Notes under the pieces: generated by a model
The model's input: only the letters and a program-made list of their open reading frames with translations
Databases searched by the model: none
What the model was told of the DNA's origin: nothing
Translations under genes and position numbers: made by a program
In this document: in pieces, positions 35,352 through 46,965 of the stretch
How positions within the stretch are numbered: position 1 is the stretch's first letter
Layout of the letters: each line of letters begins with the position of its first letter
NCBI GenBank assembly: GCA_021186555.1
Contig: JAJKFL010000011.1
Span: 9,200,001 to 9,264,000 of the forward strand
Origin: Reticulitermes speratus
Taxonomy: Eukaryota; Arthropoda; Insecta; Blattodea; Rhinotermitidae
Reading direction: 5' to 3'
DNA length: 64,000 nt

Positions 35352-35945
35352 CAGGGCATACACAAAAGAATGGTGCGGTTTCAAAAGTGAATAAAAAATT
35401 TATGTCTCATATTACACGGGCACAACATACACCGTCAGCGGCGACAACTGTCCAAGTTTCTCATGCGCTACCAGCAGTTCGCTCCCCCCCCCCCCCCCCA
35501 TTTTCACAGGCATGTACGAGTGCTTCTCAATCGTGTTCTTCCACAGCGCTGGATCGGACGTGCTGCTGCAAATGGAGACAAGAACCTTCTCCCTTGGCCA
35601 CCCCGTTCGCCAGATCTTACACCGTGCGATTTCTTTCTTTGGGGGTTCGTTAAAGACAGGGTTTATGTACCACCATTGCCCACGTCCATCCATGAAATTC
35701 GTTATCGGATAACGCATGCACTGCAGGCCATTACAGCGGACATGCAACACCGGGTCTGGGATGAGTTTGATTACCGTGTGGATGTGTGTCGTGTGACCCA
35801 GGGTGCACACATTGATGGATTATAATTACCAAATGAGAAACTTGGACAGTTGCCGCCGCTGACGGTGTACGTTGTGCCCGTGTAAGGTGAGAAATAAACT
35901 TTTTATTCACTTTTGAAATCGCACCATTCTTTTGTGTATGCCCTG
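35352..35945. mobile_element. mariner-like deletion derivative with ~112-bp terminal inverted repeats
   Basis: A 594-bp element between TA duplications (35350-35351 and 35946-35947). Its ends CAGGGCATACACAAAAGAAT are inverted copies about 112 bp long (35352-35463 and 35834-35945) with only a handful of differences. Between them the plus strand (to 35824) encodes the transposase C-terminus: PWPPRSPDLTPCDFFLWGFV, ITHALQAITADM, VWDEFDYRVDVCRVTQGAHI. The two upstream catalytic Asp regions are missing. A 15-base C run at 35487-35501 marks the deletion joint area. Confidence 0.85.
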
Positions 35946-35947
35946 TA

Positions 35948-36469
35948 TATTGCTCAGAAATGCAAGGTCAAGCACTTCTACTCCGAATCATATTTCGTTT
36001 TCAATATTATAGCATTAAAAACAAATTCTGTTTCTATTTATTGACACCTCAAGATACATTCTTATACTTCATAAAAAAAAGTTATACACTTCCATAAAAA
36101 CATAGAGCAAACAACAGTGCATAGTTAATGAAATGAAAGTACATGCGCAAGTTTAAACTGTTATTAATAAAGGATCGCATTTATTCCCCGGCCCTAAGTA
36201 TAAGCGAGGACATATATAGTTCGTTCATTTTTTTTTCGAATGTTATGTTGGTTGTGGGTGGAGGAAGAAAGCTGACTAACTCTTTCCTCGGGTAATTACA
36301 TACATGTTAGCTGCCAATCACAACATCTCATGCTCTGCCAGGCGCAAGTAAGAACTGTCAGCAGGAAATGAGTCACTAATTCTTTTACACCGAAGCGAAA
36401 TTTGGACACAGTAGAGTAATCAAGATATATTTATATATTCTAAGATTAAAAAGGTAAACAAAGTTTAAT
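35948..36469. other. no recognised feature
   Basis: AT-rich intron sequence between the mariner derivative and SINE-B. 37301-38039 is similar, apart from a ten-base G run at 37690. Confidence 0.5.
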
Positions 36470-36690
36470 TAAGCACCACGCTATGAAGGCATAGAGGTGT
36501 AGATCCACCCAATCGTATCCTCGACACTAGACGGAGAAGAAGAGTTAGCTTCACACATCGGTTACTTTACGACCGAGGGGAATCCACGGTACCAAGTGAG
36601 TAAGGGGTTAATTAGGCCAGCAGCATTTCAGGAGGCTTTGAAGATGAGGAAATACTCTTGTGCCTGCCACAGATGGACTAAGTTGTATAT
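36470..36690 (-). mobile_element. SINE-B copy, diverged
   Basis: CTATGAAGGCATAGAGGTGT, CCTCGACACTAGACGGAG, GGTACCAAGTGAGTAAGG follow the family order. The head is lost. Confidence 0.6.
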
Positions 36691-36694
36691 ATTT

Positions 36695-36953
36695 TTTTTT
36701 CAATGGCTCGACAGCCCCTTGGAGGGCTAGGCCGCCTCATTTTTCGAGGCTTCACGATCACACTCACACACACCACATATTCGGTAGGACTCCTCTGGAC
36801 GAGTGATCAGCCCGACGCAGAGACCTCTACCTGATAACACACAACACTCACAACAGACAGACGTCCATGCCCTAGGCGGGATTCGAAACCACGATCCTAG
36901 TAAGCAAGCGGCCGCAGACCCACGCCTAAGACCGCGCGGCCACTGGGATCAGC
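36695..36953 (-). mobile_element. SINE-D copy
   Basis: Same order as at 33.9 kb, with GGCGGGATTCGAAACCACGA and CGCCTAAGACCGCGCGGCC. Two-base changes in the B box. Confidence 0.83.
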
Positions 36954-37029
36954 CTGAGTTATATATACTTAAGGTAAATTACTAATTACTTTCGTTCCAT
37001 CATAATTGTGAAGTTAGAAATATAAACGT

Positions 37030-37300
37030 TTTCCCTCTCCGCTCCATGAAGGCATGTAGGGAAAGAAAGGTATAGCTCCACTCATTCTTAACCTCGGTAC
37101 TAGATGGAGGTCAGTGGTCAACTTCACGCCCTGACCGCTTTACCCCCGGGAAAGAAGCCTGGTACCAATTAAACAGGAAGGTGTGAGCCACAGAGTCGGT
37201 CTTGACGTTTTGAACAAGATTAAAACATTTTGGCCCTGCCGCGTCTCGAACCCCTGAATGTTCAGCCCGCAGCGTAGACACTACACTGACTAGGTTTGCA
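37030..37300 (-). mobile_element. SINE-B copy
   Basis: Full-length, from CCATGAAGGCATGTAGGGAA to the degraded head TCTCGAACCCCTGAATGTTC. Confidence 0.75.
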
Positions 37301-38039
37301 GCTGTGAAGTCAGCTTCCCATTATTTTACTGATATATTTTTAAAAAATCTGCCTCAATATTACAAAATGTTAGATGCAAAATTCCAGGTTACCTGTGTCC
37401 TGTCATCATGAAATGGCAGACACTCAAATTTCGAATCGGATGGGAAGGCCCCCAGGAATGAAGGGTAGCTGCGAATATACTGAATAAGCCGACATCTCAC
37501 AGGGGGTGGTCCTCCAGCTTGGTAATTCCGGGGCAGATAACAATTTCTTAATCTCAGCAGACCAAGTGGCTAAGACCACTATAGTCAAAATTGACCAGGG
37601 TAGCTATTCGAAATTACTCAATCACGGAAAAATATGTTTGGATTGCCCGGAATATTATTAGCAGTGTGTGGCCGAGATCGGTCTTGCTGGGGGGGGGGGG
37701 GATTCATTGACAGCCAAAGGCATTCTTTGCGACAAGGAAATTAAATTTCTGTACTAGAAGTGCCCTCTAATATTAACAGGCCATATTTTCCTCTAACAAT
37801 ATTGGCCCACGACAAGAACAGTGGATAATGAACGCCAAACTCTGCAATTTACTGGATTAAGGGGAAAATGTTCTGTTTCGCACACCCGGGTCTTCTGTTT
37901 GTTAAACATTCCATTAAGATAAAAATTGTTCTCAATCTGTAAACTAATGTTGTTATTTGCTTTATTAAAATTAGCAAATGGAACAAAAAGTCTGGCGATC
38001 TTTGCAAGCTTTAAAGTACAGTGGTTGCTACATGTACCA

Positions 38040-38605
38040 CTACGTTAAACATTAAACAAGACAGAAAATGTACGTATAACGTAACACTGAGGCAGTTCGT
38101 ATAAACATTGTTGCCGTGGGAAAGCAATAAGTACTACATATTCGGAGTGTGTGTCTGTAGCTTTAGTTATCCAGCATGCAAAGTGCATGCCCTGTATTAT
38201 ATTGTCATCTGTGACCTGTCTGGCTCTAACATATTTTTCCACATTATCTCATAAACGGCACGATTTTCTGTGAAAAGTTTTTGAACACAAAATTTGTGTT
38301 TTTATTTTTTCTACAAATTTTGTCTGAAACATTTCTCATTCTAAGAAGAATCGAGGGAGATATTATCATAAAAGTTCACACGTATTCATGTAAAGTACCG
38401 TTATTCTTGTCAGATTTTAATTACACTTGAATTTTCTCGACAGAAGTTGGTAAAATACTCAAATATCAAATTTCATGAAAATCCGTGCAGTGGGAGCCGA
38501 GTGTTTCCATGCGGACAGGCGGATGGACAGACGGACACAGACAGACAGACATCACAAACCTAATACTCTCTTTCCACAATTTTGCGAACGTGCCTAAAAC
38601 TGTGC
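38040..38605 (-). repeat. unclassified dispersed repeat, copy 2
   Basis: Inverted partner of 25850-26430, with TCTGTCCATCCGCCTGTCCG-type tracts at 38510-38555 and the same conserved blocks. A weaker relative, sharing only the TCTGTCCGCATG...GGATTTTCGTGAAA part, lies at 9000-9130. Confidence 0.6.
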
Positions 38606-39020
38606 GTTTTTCCCTCACAGTGTATTTACGTATTTCGTAAGATTATCTGCAGAAACAGCATTATGTCACAATACAGCCTCCGCAGACTGCGTTGTACAAT
38701 GGAGACTGCCAGTGTTCACTTTAAGGCAGTAACTGAATTTCATACAGGGTTATAGTTTAGATTAATTTTAGTCTTTAATGCGTTCTAAATATTTTTGGTT
38801 TCATTATATTTCACCATTTTTAAAATAGTAAACCAATTATAATGAGTTTTGGGAATTTGTGACGGCGTGTGTCTCTAACTGCAGAATTTTGTAAACATGG
38901 TAATAAAACTTCGGGTATTTTAAAGAGGTGGCGGCGCTACCTTGACCAGCTTAACAGCTATAAGCTTCTTTGTTTCAAGCAGTTACATGTTATAAGCTAG
39001 AGTCACAGGACTGTGCCATT

Positions 39021-40003
39021 TTACGGTCTTCAGGCAATATATCCAGCTTAGCTGCAAGTGGTGACTCGTCAGACCATCGTACTGTCTTCAGGCAATATAT
39101 CTAGCTTAGCTGTAAGTGGTGACTTCTCAGACCATCGTACTGTCTTCAGGCAATATATCTAGCTTAGCTGCAAGTGGTGACTCGTCAGACCATCGTACTG
39201 TCTTCAGGCAATATATCTAGCTTAGCTGTAAGTGGTGACTTGTCAGACCATCGTACTGTCTTCAGGCAATATATCTAGCTTAGCTGTAAGTGGTGACTCG
39301 TCAGACCATCGTACTGTCTTCAGGCAATATATCCAGCTTAGCTGCAAGTGGTGACCCGTCAGACCATCGTACTGTCTTCAGGCAATATATCTAGCTTAGC
39401 TGCAAGTGGTGACTCGTCAGACCATCGTACTGTCTTCAGGCAATATATCCAGCTTAGCTACAAGTGGTGACTCGTCAGACCATCGTACTGTCTTCAGGCA
39501 ATATATCTAGCTCAGCTGTAAGTGGTGACTCGTCAGACCATCGTACTGTCTTCAGGCAATATATCTAGCTTAGCTGTAAGTGGTGACTTGTCAGACCATC
39601 GTACTGTCTTCAGGCAATATATCTAGCTTAGCTGCAAGTGGTGACTCGTCAGACCATCGTACTGTCTTCAGGCAATATATCTAGCTTAGCTGTAAGTGGT
39701 GACTTGTCAGACCATCGTACTGTCTTCAGGCAATATATCTAGCTTAGCTGTAAGTGGTGACTTGTCAGACCATCGTACTGTCTTCAGGCAATATATCTAG
39801 CTTAGCTGTAAGTGGTGACTCGTCAGACCATCGTACTGTCTTCAGGCAATATATCTAGCTTAGCTGTAAGTGGCGACTTGTCAGACCATCGTACTGTCTT
39901 CAGGCAATATATCTAGCTTAGCTGTAAGTGGTGACTCGTCAGACCATCGTACTGTCTTCAGGCAATATATCTAGCTTAGCTGCAAATGGTGACTCGTCAG
40001 ATA
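39021..40003. repeat. 58-bp minisatellite, about 17 copies
   Basis: Unit CTTCAGGCAATATATCTAGC + TTAGCTGTAAGTGGTGACTC + GTCAGACCATCGTACTGT, period 58. Few substitutions; the common variants are C/T in GCTGYAAG and CTYGTCAG. Confidence 0.95.
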
Positions 40004-40278
40004 TGGCATGACTGTTTGCTCATTATGTTCTCAGAGAAGTCGAACCAGCTCAGTCAGTCTGAGTGTCACTAAAAAAACAAATTTTCAGCCTGCGGTCACT
40101 AGTTTCAATTAAGCTTTATAATGTTTTTATTCAAGAAGCTGATCTTAGCTATCATCAGTATATTAACATAACATAGCCTCTATTTCTTTTAGCATCGGTT
40201 GACGTATAATTTATTCCTCAAAGACTAACTGTGCGTAAGCCCCATTTTTGTGTTCCTGTCGCCTACATACACGGACAT

Positions 40279-40540
40279 TAATGTTATTTATTTCTATAAC
40301 CAACAAGTATTGCACTAATTCTATTAATACTATTCTATCACTAAACCCTACACGTGTTTCGGTCCGGATGGACCATCATCAGGGGTTACGGTTGTGGGGC
40401 GTGCTTCACTTTTTTCACTTCATATGGTGATGGACCGAAACACGTGTAGGGTTTAGTGATAGAATAGTATTAATAGAATTAGTGCAATACTTGTTGGTTA
40501 TAGAAATAAATAACATTATAATGTTGCACGGTGAAAACAA
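40279..40540. mobile_element. palindromic Penelope-derived element with hammerhead
   Basis: Inverted arms (about 40279-40375 and 40427-40518) contain TAATGTTATTTATTTCTATA, the tail box TTGTTGG and a hammerhead region. The left arm, read on the minus strand, has the full motif. The right arm has lost CTGATGA. The right end carries CACGGTGAA (40529-40537 approximately). I found no clear target-site duplication. It abuts an ERT tail on the right. Confidence 0.72.
40344..40387 (-). ncRNA. hammerhead ribozyme motif
   Basis: Minus strand: AACCC, CTGATGA (40376-40382), stem II GGTCC/GGACC with a four-base loop, GAAAC, loop ACGT, GTA, GGGTT. Stem I is AACCC/GGGTT, as in the copy at 63507. All core elements are present. 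Confidence 0.8.
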
Positions 40541-40559
40541 AGCCCAAATAAATATTGGG

Positions 40560-40905
40560 TTTTACGTAAGGATTTAACTTTCTGGTGGGCAGAGAATGTG
40601 GCACGCATGGGGAAGAAGAAAAATGCATCCTGGGTTTTGGTAGGGAAATCTGACGAAATGCGTTCACTTGGAAGATATAGGAGGGAAGATAATATTGAAT
40701 TGGGTCTTACAGAAATAGGATGAGCTGGCGTGTACTGTATTCTTCTGGCTCAGGATAAGGACAAATTGTGAGCTTTTATGAACATGGTCATGAACCTTCC
40801 ATTTCCACACAATAAAGGGAATTTATTCACTAACCGACGAACTACTAGTATTAGATTCTCAAGACAGCCTCTGGTCCATGGAGTTAGTTGGTTAACTACT
40901 TCGTT
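40560..40905 (+). mobile_element. RTE-type element 3' end
   Basis: Plus strand: VARMGKKKNASWVLVGK, SLGRYRREDNIELGL, LLAQDKDKL, MNMVMNLPF. It ends with CAAGACAGCCTCTGGTCCAT and GGAGTTAGTTGG. Diverged with stops. It lies directly right of the palindromic element at 40.3-40.5 kb. Confidence 0.65.
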
Positions 40906-40961
40906 AATTATTTTAACATTTGTGATCCACTTATCGGTTTTATTCCGATTTTAATGTTGTC

Positions 40962-41250
40962 TTTTGGCTCAGGCGGTTAGTCGCCGGCATCTCACCTCGA
41001 AGGCCCGGGTTCAATCCCGAGCCAGTCCATGTTGGATTTGTGGTGAACAAAGTGGCACTGGGAAAGGTTTTTCCCCCCGAGTACTTCGGTTTTCCCCTGT
41101 CAATTTCATTCCACCAGTGCTCCATTACACGGAAAAACGAAAAAAAAAACTAATCATCTTTCTCTTCATCTTCTTGACAAGGGTTGCACAATAAGCCTTA
41201 AGGCTGCGGTGCGTCCGTAGCATCTGCTGCGGGGCCCTTCAATAAAAAAA
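40962..41250 (+). mobile_element. SINE-A copy
   Basis: A box GGCTCAGGCGGTTAGTCGCC, B box GGGTTCAATCCCGAG, body CCGAGTACTTCGGTTTTCCC. The tail is GGCTGCGGTGCGTCCGTAGC then GGGGCCCTTCAATAAAAAAA. Confidence 0.85.
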
Positions 41251-41395
41251 AGTCTTTAGAGTTTCTAAACATCCACAGGCTGTACAGATGTAAGGGTAGT
41301 AGCCGTCAGCCAAACCATTTTTACAACATTTTACTGCAATAGGTTTTGATTTCATTACAAGGGGATGTCCCACATACAAATATCCGCATATCATA

Positions 41396-41560
41396 ACTAA
41401 GGCGGCTGGTTGCCGCTCTATCACCGCAGAGGTCAGGGTTCGATTCTAGGTAAGCCTATGGGGCTTTTATGGTGGACAAAATGGCACTGAGACAGGTTTT
41501 TCACCGAGTACTTGGGCATTCCCACGCCAGTATCATTCCACAACTTTATCTTCCATATTC
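41396..41560 (+). mobile_element. SINE-A-related copy, truncated
   Basis: B box GGGTTCGATTCTAGG and body AAATGGCACTGAGACAGG are recognisable. The 3' tail is absent. Confidence 0.55.
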
Positions 41561-42765
41561 CTGTCATATACCACCACAATTTTAGCTACTGACAGCGTCC
41601 TTAAAGATCTCTCACTTCACTCACTACAAACACCCACTCGTCCTTAACAAGCTAACAGTTGGTTCTGAGAGACCTTACGACCTTTTAATGACAAAGTGAT
41701 CACGTAAGTGAGTGGGGAAAGATTCTCGGACTTGGAGACTTTTCGAAAAGGTAGAATGTTTTGCAATACAATGAAGCAGCTGTTCATCCAATACGATAAC
41801 ACTGAAACAACTAATTTTTCAACTTCCTTTGTGCTACAAGTAAACTTTCATAGTCAGTAGAACTAATTTCACGTCATAGATAAATTTCATAACACTTTGC
41901 TAATCACTGCCAAAGTAACATATAAATGAAGATAAAACAGTAGTTTCTTAATTAACTAAATGCTTTTTCATGTTTGAATGTCAACAGGTCAATGAATATC
42001 AAAAATACATCTCTATCACGCAGTGAAGTTCCCAGCAGCCCTCTGGACAAGACCGGTGCTCCCATTAAAATTACTGCTTGTTATGTGGACAAGGCACCTG
42101 GCTGACTGCAACAAACTAGCAATCTTCCGTAATTATACATTACCCATCACTCAACTAAATTAAATTTTTCCTAAAAAGGAGCTAAAGGCTTTATCAGTAT
42201 GCAAGAGACAGCATTAAATTAATCAAGTGAGAAAGGTTCCTGTATGTTTCGTAAATTTTTACGTTTTGTTACAAAAAGTGAAACATATTGCGTTATTTTC
42301 ACTGCTAAGCAGCGTGTACGTAATTTAAAATTAGAGATTACGTAAGAAATAAAATTAATTTTCGTGATAATCTAGACGCCTCCGATAAATTGCGTTTTAC
42401 TCCTTATCTCTCGGGGCAAGTAGTGCTGTTTACTTGTACATTTTTAATGAAGGCAATTTTTTGTACAAAGTAATTATACTTGAAGCCAGTATAATCGTAT
42501 TTTGATAGTGATAATTCTGATAAAAATTCCCTTTCTACGTGGTGTGTTTTAAAATAGTATGGAATGCTGTGGATTAAGTTATAAAAATATTACAAACCAA
42601 CTAACTAGCTTTCTGGTGCACAGACCTATTTAGGCGTTTAGCTTTTCAAGTGTTCAGGAAAATTTGAGGATTTCATGAGACCAATATGTAAGTTACTGTG
42701 TTTACAAAATTCCCCCAGTGTACAATATTTGAGTCAGATGATAGTGACGCAAGACTTAAACTCTG
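41561..42765. other. no recognised feature
   Basis: 1.2 kb of AT-rich unclassified intron. 43291-43977, 38606-39020 and 40004-40278 likewise show nothing. Confidence 0.5.
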
Positions 42766-43015
42766 ATTTCATAATCTTCATAACAACCAATACATGCACT
42801 AGATAAAATACGTATAATGTATATTAAAGAGCCCTACGTATGTTTCGACAAAAAGTTGTCATCCTCAGGCGGGGGTTCATCCTTTGTGATGAAACCCCTG
42901 AGGATGACAACTTGTTGTGGAAACATATGTAGGGATCCTTAATATAATTATATATGTATTCTATATGGTGCATCTGTTGCTTGTTATGAAAGATTGTGAA
43001 AAGATGCACGGTGTA
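42766..43015. mobile_element. palindromic hammerhead-bearing element, decayed
   Basis: Arms at about 42766-42868 and 42893-43005 are inverted copies, including TGTTATGAA and GTGCAT segments. Both carry CTGAGGA, GAAAC and GTA. The minus-strand motif has a mismatched stem I. The plus-strand motif (CTGAGGA 42898-42904, GTA 42929-42931) has a G-G mismatch at the base of stem II and only CCC/GGG in stem I. The box CACGGTG is at 43008-43014. Confidence 0.68.
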
Positions 43016-43159
43016 TATAATATAAAGTGTGATATCATAATTTACATAAAACTTTTTAACAAAAATTGGTTCACTCAAATGTTATTAGACAGAGCATAAA
43101 CACCGACGTTTCAAAGGAAGGTAATGCCTTCATGTTCAGAGTCAAGAATATTTTCTCCG

Positions 43160-43290
43160 ATACGTCGGTAAATATGTACCAGTCCACATGGTCTTGAATC
43201 TTCAGCAACACGGCTACGAGGATGTCAATCTCGCCAACTACTCCCAAATTAAAATCCCAGGACGACATAATATTGATTTTCCGGTTTACA
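43160..43290 (-). repeat. single-copy relative of the FEVLTAVL dispersed repeat
   Basis: Minus strand reads GEIDILVAVLLKIQDHVDW, the same dispersed-repeat peptide as the 28-kb array but not tandem. Confidence 0.45.
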
Positions 43291-43977
43291 GAGGTTTTCT
43301 TATTCTGCGCAGAATTCTTTTCAGATCAGCAGATTGGCCCAGAGCACATTCCTTTTGAAACGGGACACATTAAAAGCATGAAGAAATTGATGCAGGAAAA
43401 TAGAACAATTTTATAAAACAACAAATTAAAAAAGGAATATGAAGGTCGAATTTCACCCAATGTCCGGTGCTTCGGACAGGATTTGTGTTTATTTCTTCAG
43501 TACCAGATATCAGCTTAGCATCGGCCAAAGACTTCTCCTTTCCTTATGCCTTGCAATTAACCGTTCGCAGTCAGCACACTGTAAGACATGCATTTAAAAT
43601 AGAATGGTCGAATAAACCATGAACCAACACAAAACGAGTTTAGCTCCTTATATAATTTCCCGAACCCCTGAAAGAATAGCCATTAATGAAAGCACTCTAC
43701 TGTGCGTAGGTTATAGGCCTATAACTCGATTTATAAGCCAATAATTTGCGTGTCATGTTCTAGTTAATGTAAATTATATTAAAGAAAACCACGCCTACAG
43801 CCAGAAACCAATAATCGAGGTCTTGAGACAATAAGACTAACACAGCAGTACCATCGCAAAAATATTACTATGTTACAAACATTACAACTTTCTGTCAACC
43901 AATGTCAGTTGTCCAGTAGCTAGTGCAGACTTAAGCTGCACCAAGAGAAGCCAATAAATAGTTTCCTAAGCACATGA

Positions 43978-44150
43978 AAGGTAAAGGCTGTCCCGTAACA
44001 CGCTAAGCGGGTACAGAGGTGAGGTAGAGGCATAGTTTTACCTACATTTACCCTCGGCGTTAGAAGGGGAAGAATGTTCCGCGTCACACTCCAGCCGCTT
44101 TACCCCCGGGAAAGGGACTCAGTACCAATTCTACAGTAGACCGTACGCAC
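43978..44150 (-). mobile_element. SINE-B copy, 5' truncated
   Basis: CCCTCGGCGTTAGAAGGGG and CTTTACCCCCGGGAAAGGGA identify the 3' half. The head is missing. Confidence 0.6.
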
Positions 44151-44214
44151 GTAAGGCAAGCAATAAAGAATTAAATTCTTAATACTTTAGATATAAAAAG
44201 CAAAAACACAAACT

Positions 44215-44410
44215 GCTCTTTCGTGATCTCAGGCTTCCGCCACGATGTAGATGAGATATGCGCTCTTCTGGGATATTACGCAGCGTCGAGTGGTAATCCT
44301 TTACCGACGTTTCGGTACAACGTATCGGTCCCATCTTCAAGGGTCAAGAAACCGACACGCTGTCCCGAAATGTAGGTGAATGATTACCATTCAACACTGC
44401 GTATAAAAGC
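44215..44410. repeat. inverted pair of PLE-2 terminal repeats
   Basis: The left arm (minus) reads CCCTTGAAGATGGGACCGAT then GAAACGTCGGTAA and CGACGCTGCGTAATA. The right arm is a decayed inverted copy ending near CACTGCGTATAAAAG. The head-to-head arrangement repeats that at 33.2 kb. Confidence 0.58.
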
Positions 44411-44650
44411 CCCGAAAAGCTCAGATCTCAGACTACTCTTGCTAATAGAAGAAACAGACACTTCTAGAAGATAATCTCTATGGAAGTGTGCAATGAAGAT
44501 ATTGCCAATTTTACGAACGTCCTCACGACACGTGGTCCTGGTCCTTCGAAGGACAATAAGTAAGAGCATGACAAATAGACCAGTGTGCAATAACTGACAC
44601 AGATGTGTAGAGAGGATCTAAATAGTCTGTCCTAAAACTTTAATTTTTGG

Positions 44651-45035
44651 TGGAAGGTTCGAAATGTGGTGCTGGAGAAGAATGGAGAAGATTAGTTGCA
44701 CCGATAGTGTGAGAAATGAAGAAGTATTACACAGAGTCAAGGAGGAAAGGAATATCCTACATACAATAAAAAGAAGAAAGGCTAACTGGATTGGTCACAT
44801 CTTGCGTAGAAACTGCTTTCTGAAACACGTGATTGAAGGAACGTTAGAAGGAAGGATAGAAATGACGGGAAGACGAGGAAGAAGGCGTATGCAGCTACTG
44901 GACGACATTAAGGGAAAGAGAAGATTTTGCAAATTGAAAGACGAAGAACTAGATCGCATTGTGTGGAGAACTCGCTTTGGAAGAGGCTACGGACCTGTCG
45001 TAAGACATACAACTGAATGAATGAATTCACAAAAG
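44651..45035 (+). mobile_element. ERT tail unit, copy 2
   Basis: The most intact copy: an uninterrupted 118-residue frame (44664-45020) from CWRRMEKI through KANWIGHILRRNC and RGRRRMQLLDDIKGKRRFCK to GYGPVVRHTTE, followed by TGAATGAATGAAT. This is only the C-terminal end of a non-LTR element. There is no RT or endonuclease domain, so it encodes nothing functional by itself. Confidence 0.8.
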
Positions 45036-46321
45036 TAACACAGTGCTTATTAAATTGACAGAAGTTCAATTTTCAGTCTGAAATGTTTCAATTTTTTATT
45101 TTAAAAGCCTAAATGTTAAATAATTACGTCTTTAGACGTACAACTTTAATACGAAAAATCATTTAACACGACACTGCGACGGCAGCTAATATGCTGACAT
45201 TTCTGATAATGGTACGGCCGTATCGAAATGCGTAGCGATAAGTATTTATACGTGACAGATAAGGCTGTAAAATAACTGAAGTTTTTAATAGAAATTGAAT
45301 TACTGTTATTTGTTTTGTGGAACGTACATTGGGACAGTAGAAATAAAACTGCCAAGAATGTCAATGGCTGTTTAAAAGAAAAGACAGGATAAAGTAGAAC
45401 TTGGACTATAAAAGATCAAACCATGAAAAGAGTAAAACAAGTACAGAAAATGAGATGTTTAATGGAGACTAACAACAAGTTTGGAAGATGCAACAAATGA
45501 GGGAGAAGGAGCATATTCTTTTCATACAAAAATAAAAGGAAGAGACAATTTAAGTGGGTGTTGAGTCCTGGTACTTTACATTACAGCTGATATCAGCGTC
45601 GCCTTTAGGAGAGCCTTCCTAATGGAGTAGCTACATCACTTATTCCTTTACCCTACGTTCAAAGCTATTACACTTCGACTGCCGATTTTCTTCTGGGCAT
45701 CAATCACGTCGGCTAGACTCCTGGCCATCTTTTTGTACTCAGAAGTTGCTCTATCAGTCTTGTCAACCAGCTTCGGGCCATACAAGGTATTTTATTGGCC
45801 ACGTAATAATTCCAGCATTGTAACATTCAGAACATTGCGTTAGACATTACTTCTGACTTTCCTTTCTGTAAAGCTCAAGAATAAGTACCAAAGAGGAGGG
45901 CCTCTTATCGAAATAACGCTGCGTTAAGTGATTCATTTATTGTTAAGGTAAAGGCTATCAAAGCCATCAATTTCAACACTGTTTCTCTGCTTACACCTAT
46001 TAGACCAGGAGAGTGGCTCTTAACTTTGGCTGCAGCTTAAAATATGTCCTCGAATCCCTGTAAATATCGTAATTACGTACGTAAATTTTGAACTTACGCT
46101 ATACCATAATTATTTATGCAAGGGATGTAGTTAAATGTTCATTTCAATTTTAAAAAGTTAACAAAAATATTGTGTCTAACACTTCCCGATGTTTCGCGCA
46201 CCCAAGGTTACGAAACTACCGAAAAAAAAACAAAGAAATCACATGCCCATGCGCTGTGCACTATGGAATTTGCAAAGTTATATTGGCGAGTTCTTTCTAA
46301 CAGATCCTTATGAATATATAA
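45036..46321. other. no recognised feature
   Basis: Unclassified intron between the ERT unit and SINE-A. Confidence 0.5.
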
Positions 46322-46605
46322 TGCAGGCCGTGCCATGGCTCAGACGGTTAGTCGCCGGCCTCTCACTGGGGAGGCCCGGATACGATCCCGGGTCAGTCCA
46401 TGTGGGATTTGTGTTGGATAAAGTGGCACTGGGACAGGATTTCCCCCCCAGTACTTCTGTTTTCCCCTGTCAATTTCATTCCACCGGTGCTCCATTACAA
46501 GGAAAAACGAAAAAAATCATCATCTTCATCACAGGGTTGCACAATAAGCCTCAAGGCCGCGGTGCGTCCGTAGAATCTGCTGCGGGGCCCTTCATCCCCC
46601 CCCCA
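46322..46605 (+). mobile_element. SINE-A copy
   Basis: CCATGGCTCAGACGGTTAGT, B box GATACGATCCCGGGTC, body GGCACTGGGACAGGATTT, tail GCGGTGCGTCCGTAGAATCT. Confidence 0.85.
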
Positions 46606-46715
46606 AGAATATAGTGAACTTACCCTTTGGGTTTACAGCGTAATGATGTTGAATGCTGATAGTCTAACAAACCTCGTTATGAAAGTACTAAATATGTGAC
46701 TTGTATTACAATTTG

Positions 46716-46965
46716 TGATACAGCCGGTATGGCTCAACCAGCAGAGCAAACAAGCTACGCACGGAACAATCTTGGTTTGATTGCCGGCAGACGCAAGGGG
46801 TTTTCCCTTCCCCAAAACTCCCAAACCGGTTCTGCGGCTCAACCATCGTCCTATCCAAAAGCATTCAACCGAGGTACCGAGGTTAAAAATGAGTGGAGCT
46901 AGACCGCTACTCCCCCATACAAGTCCTCGGCGTGCGAAAGGAAAACTTTACCTTTACTTTACATG
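46716..46965 (+). mobile_element. SINE-B copy
   Basis: GCCGGTATGGCTCAACCAGC head with a poor B box. Body TTTCCCTTCCCCAAAACTCC and tail GGAGCTAGACCGCTACTCCC. Confidence 0.7.

Noticed and set aside
39021..40003. CRISPR-like periodicity
   Set aside because: The whole 58-bp unit repeats, with no unique spacers, in an animal genome.
43085..43140. Hammerhead-like CTGAACATGAAGG...GAAACGTCGGTG on the minus strand
   Set aside because: The conserved GA of CUGANGA is not in register with the hairpin. Insufficient.
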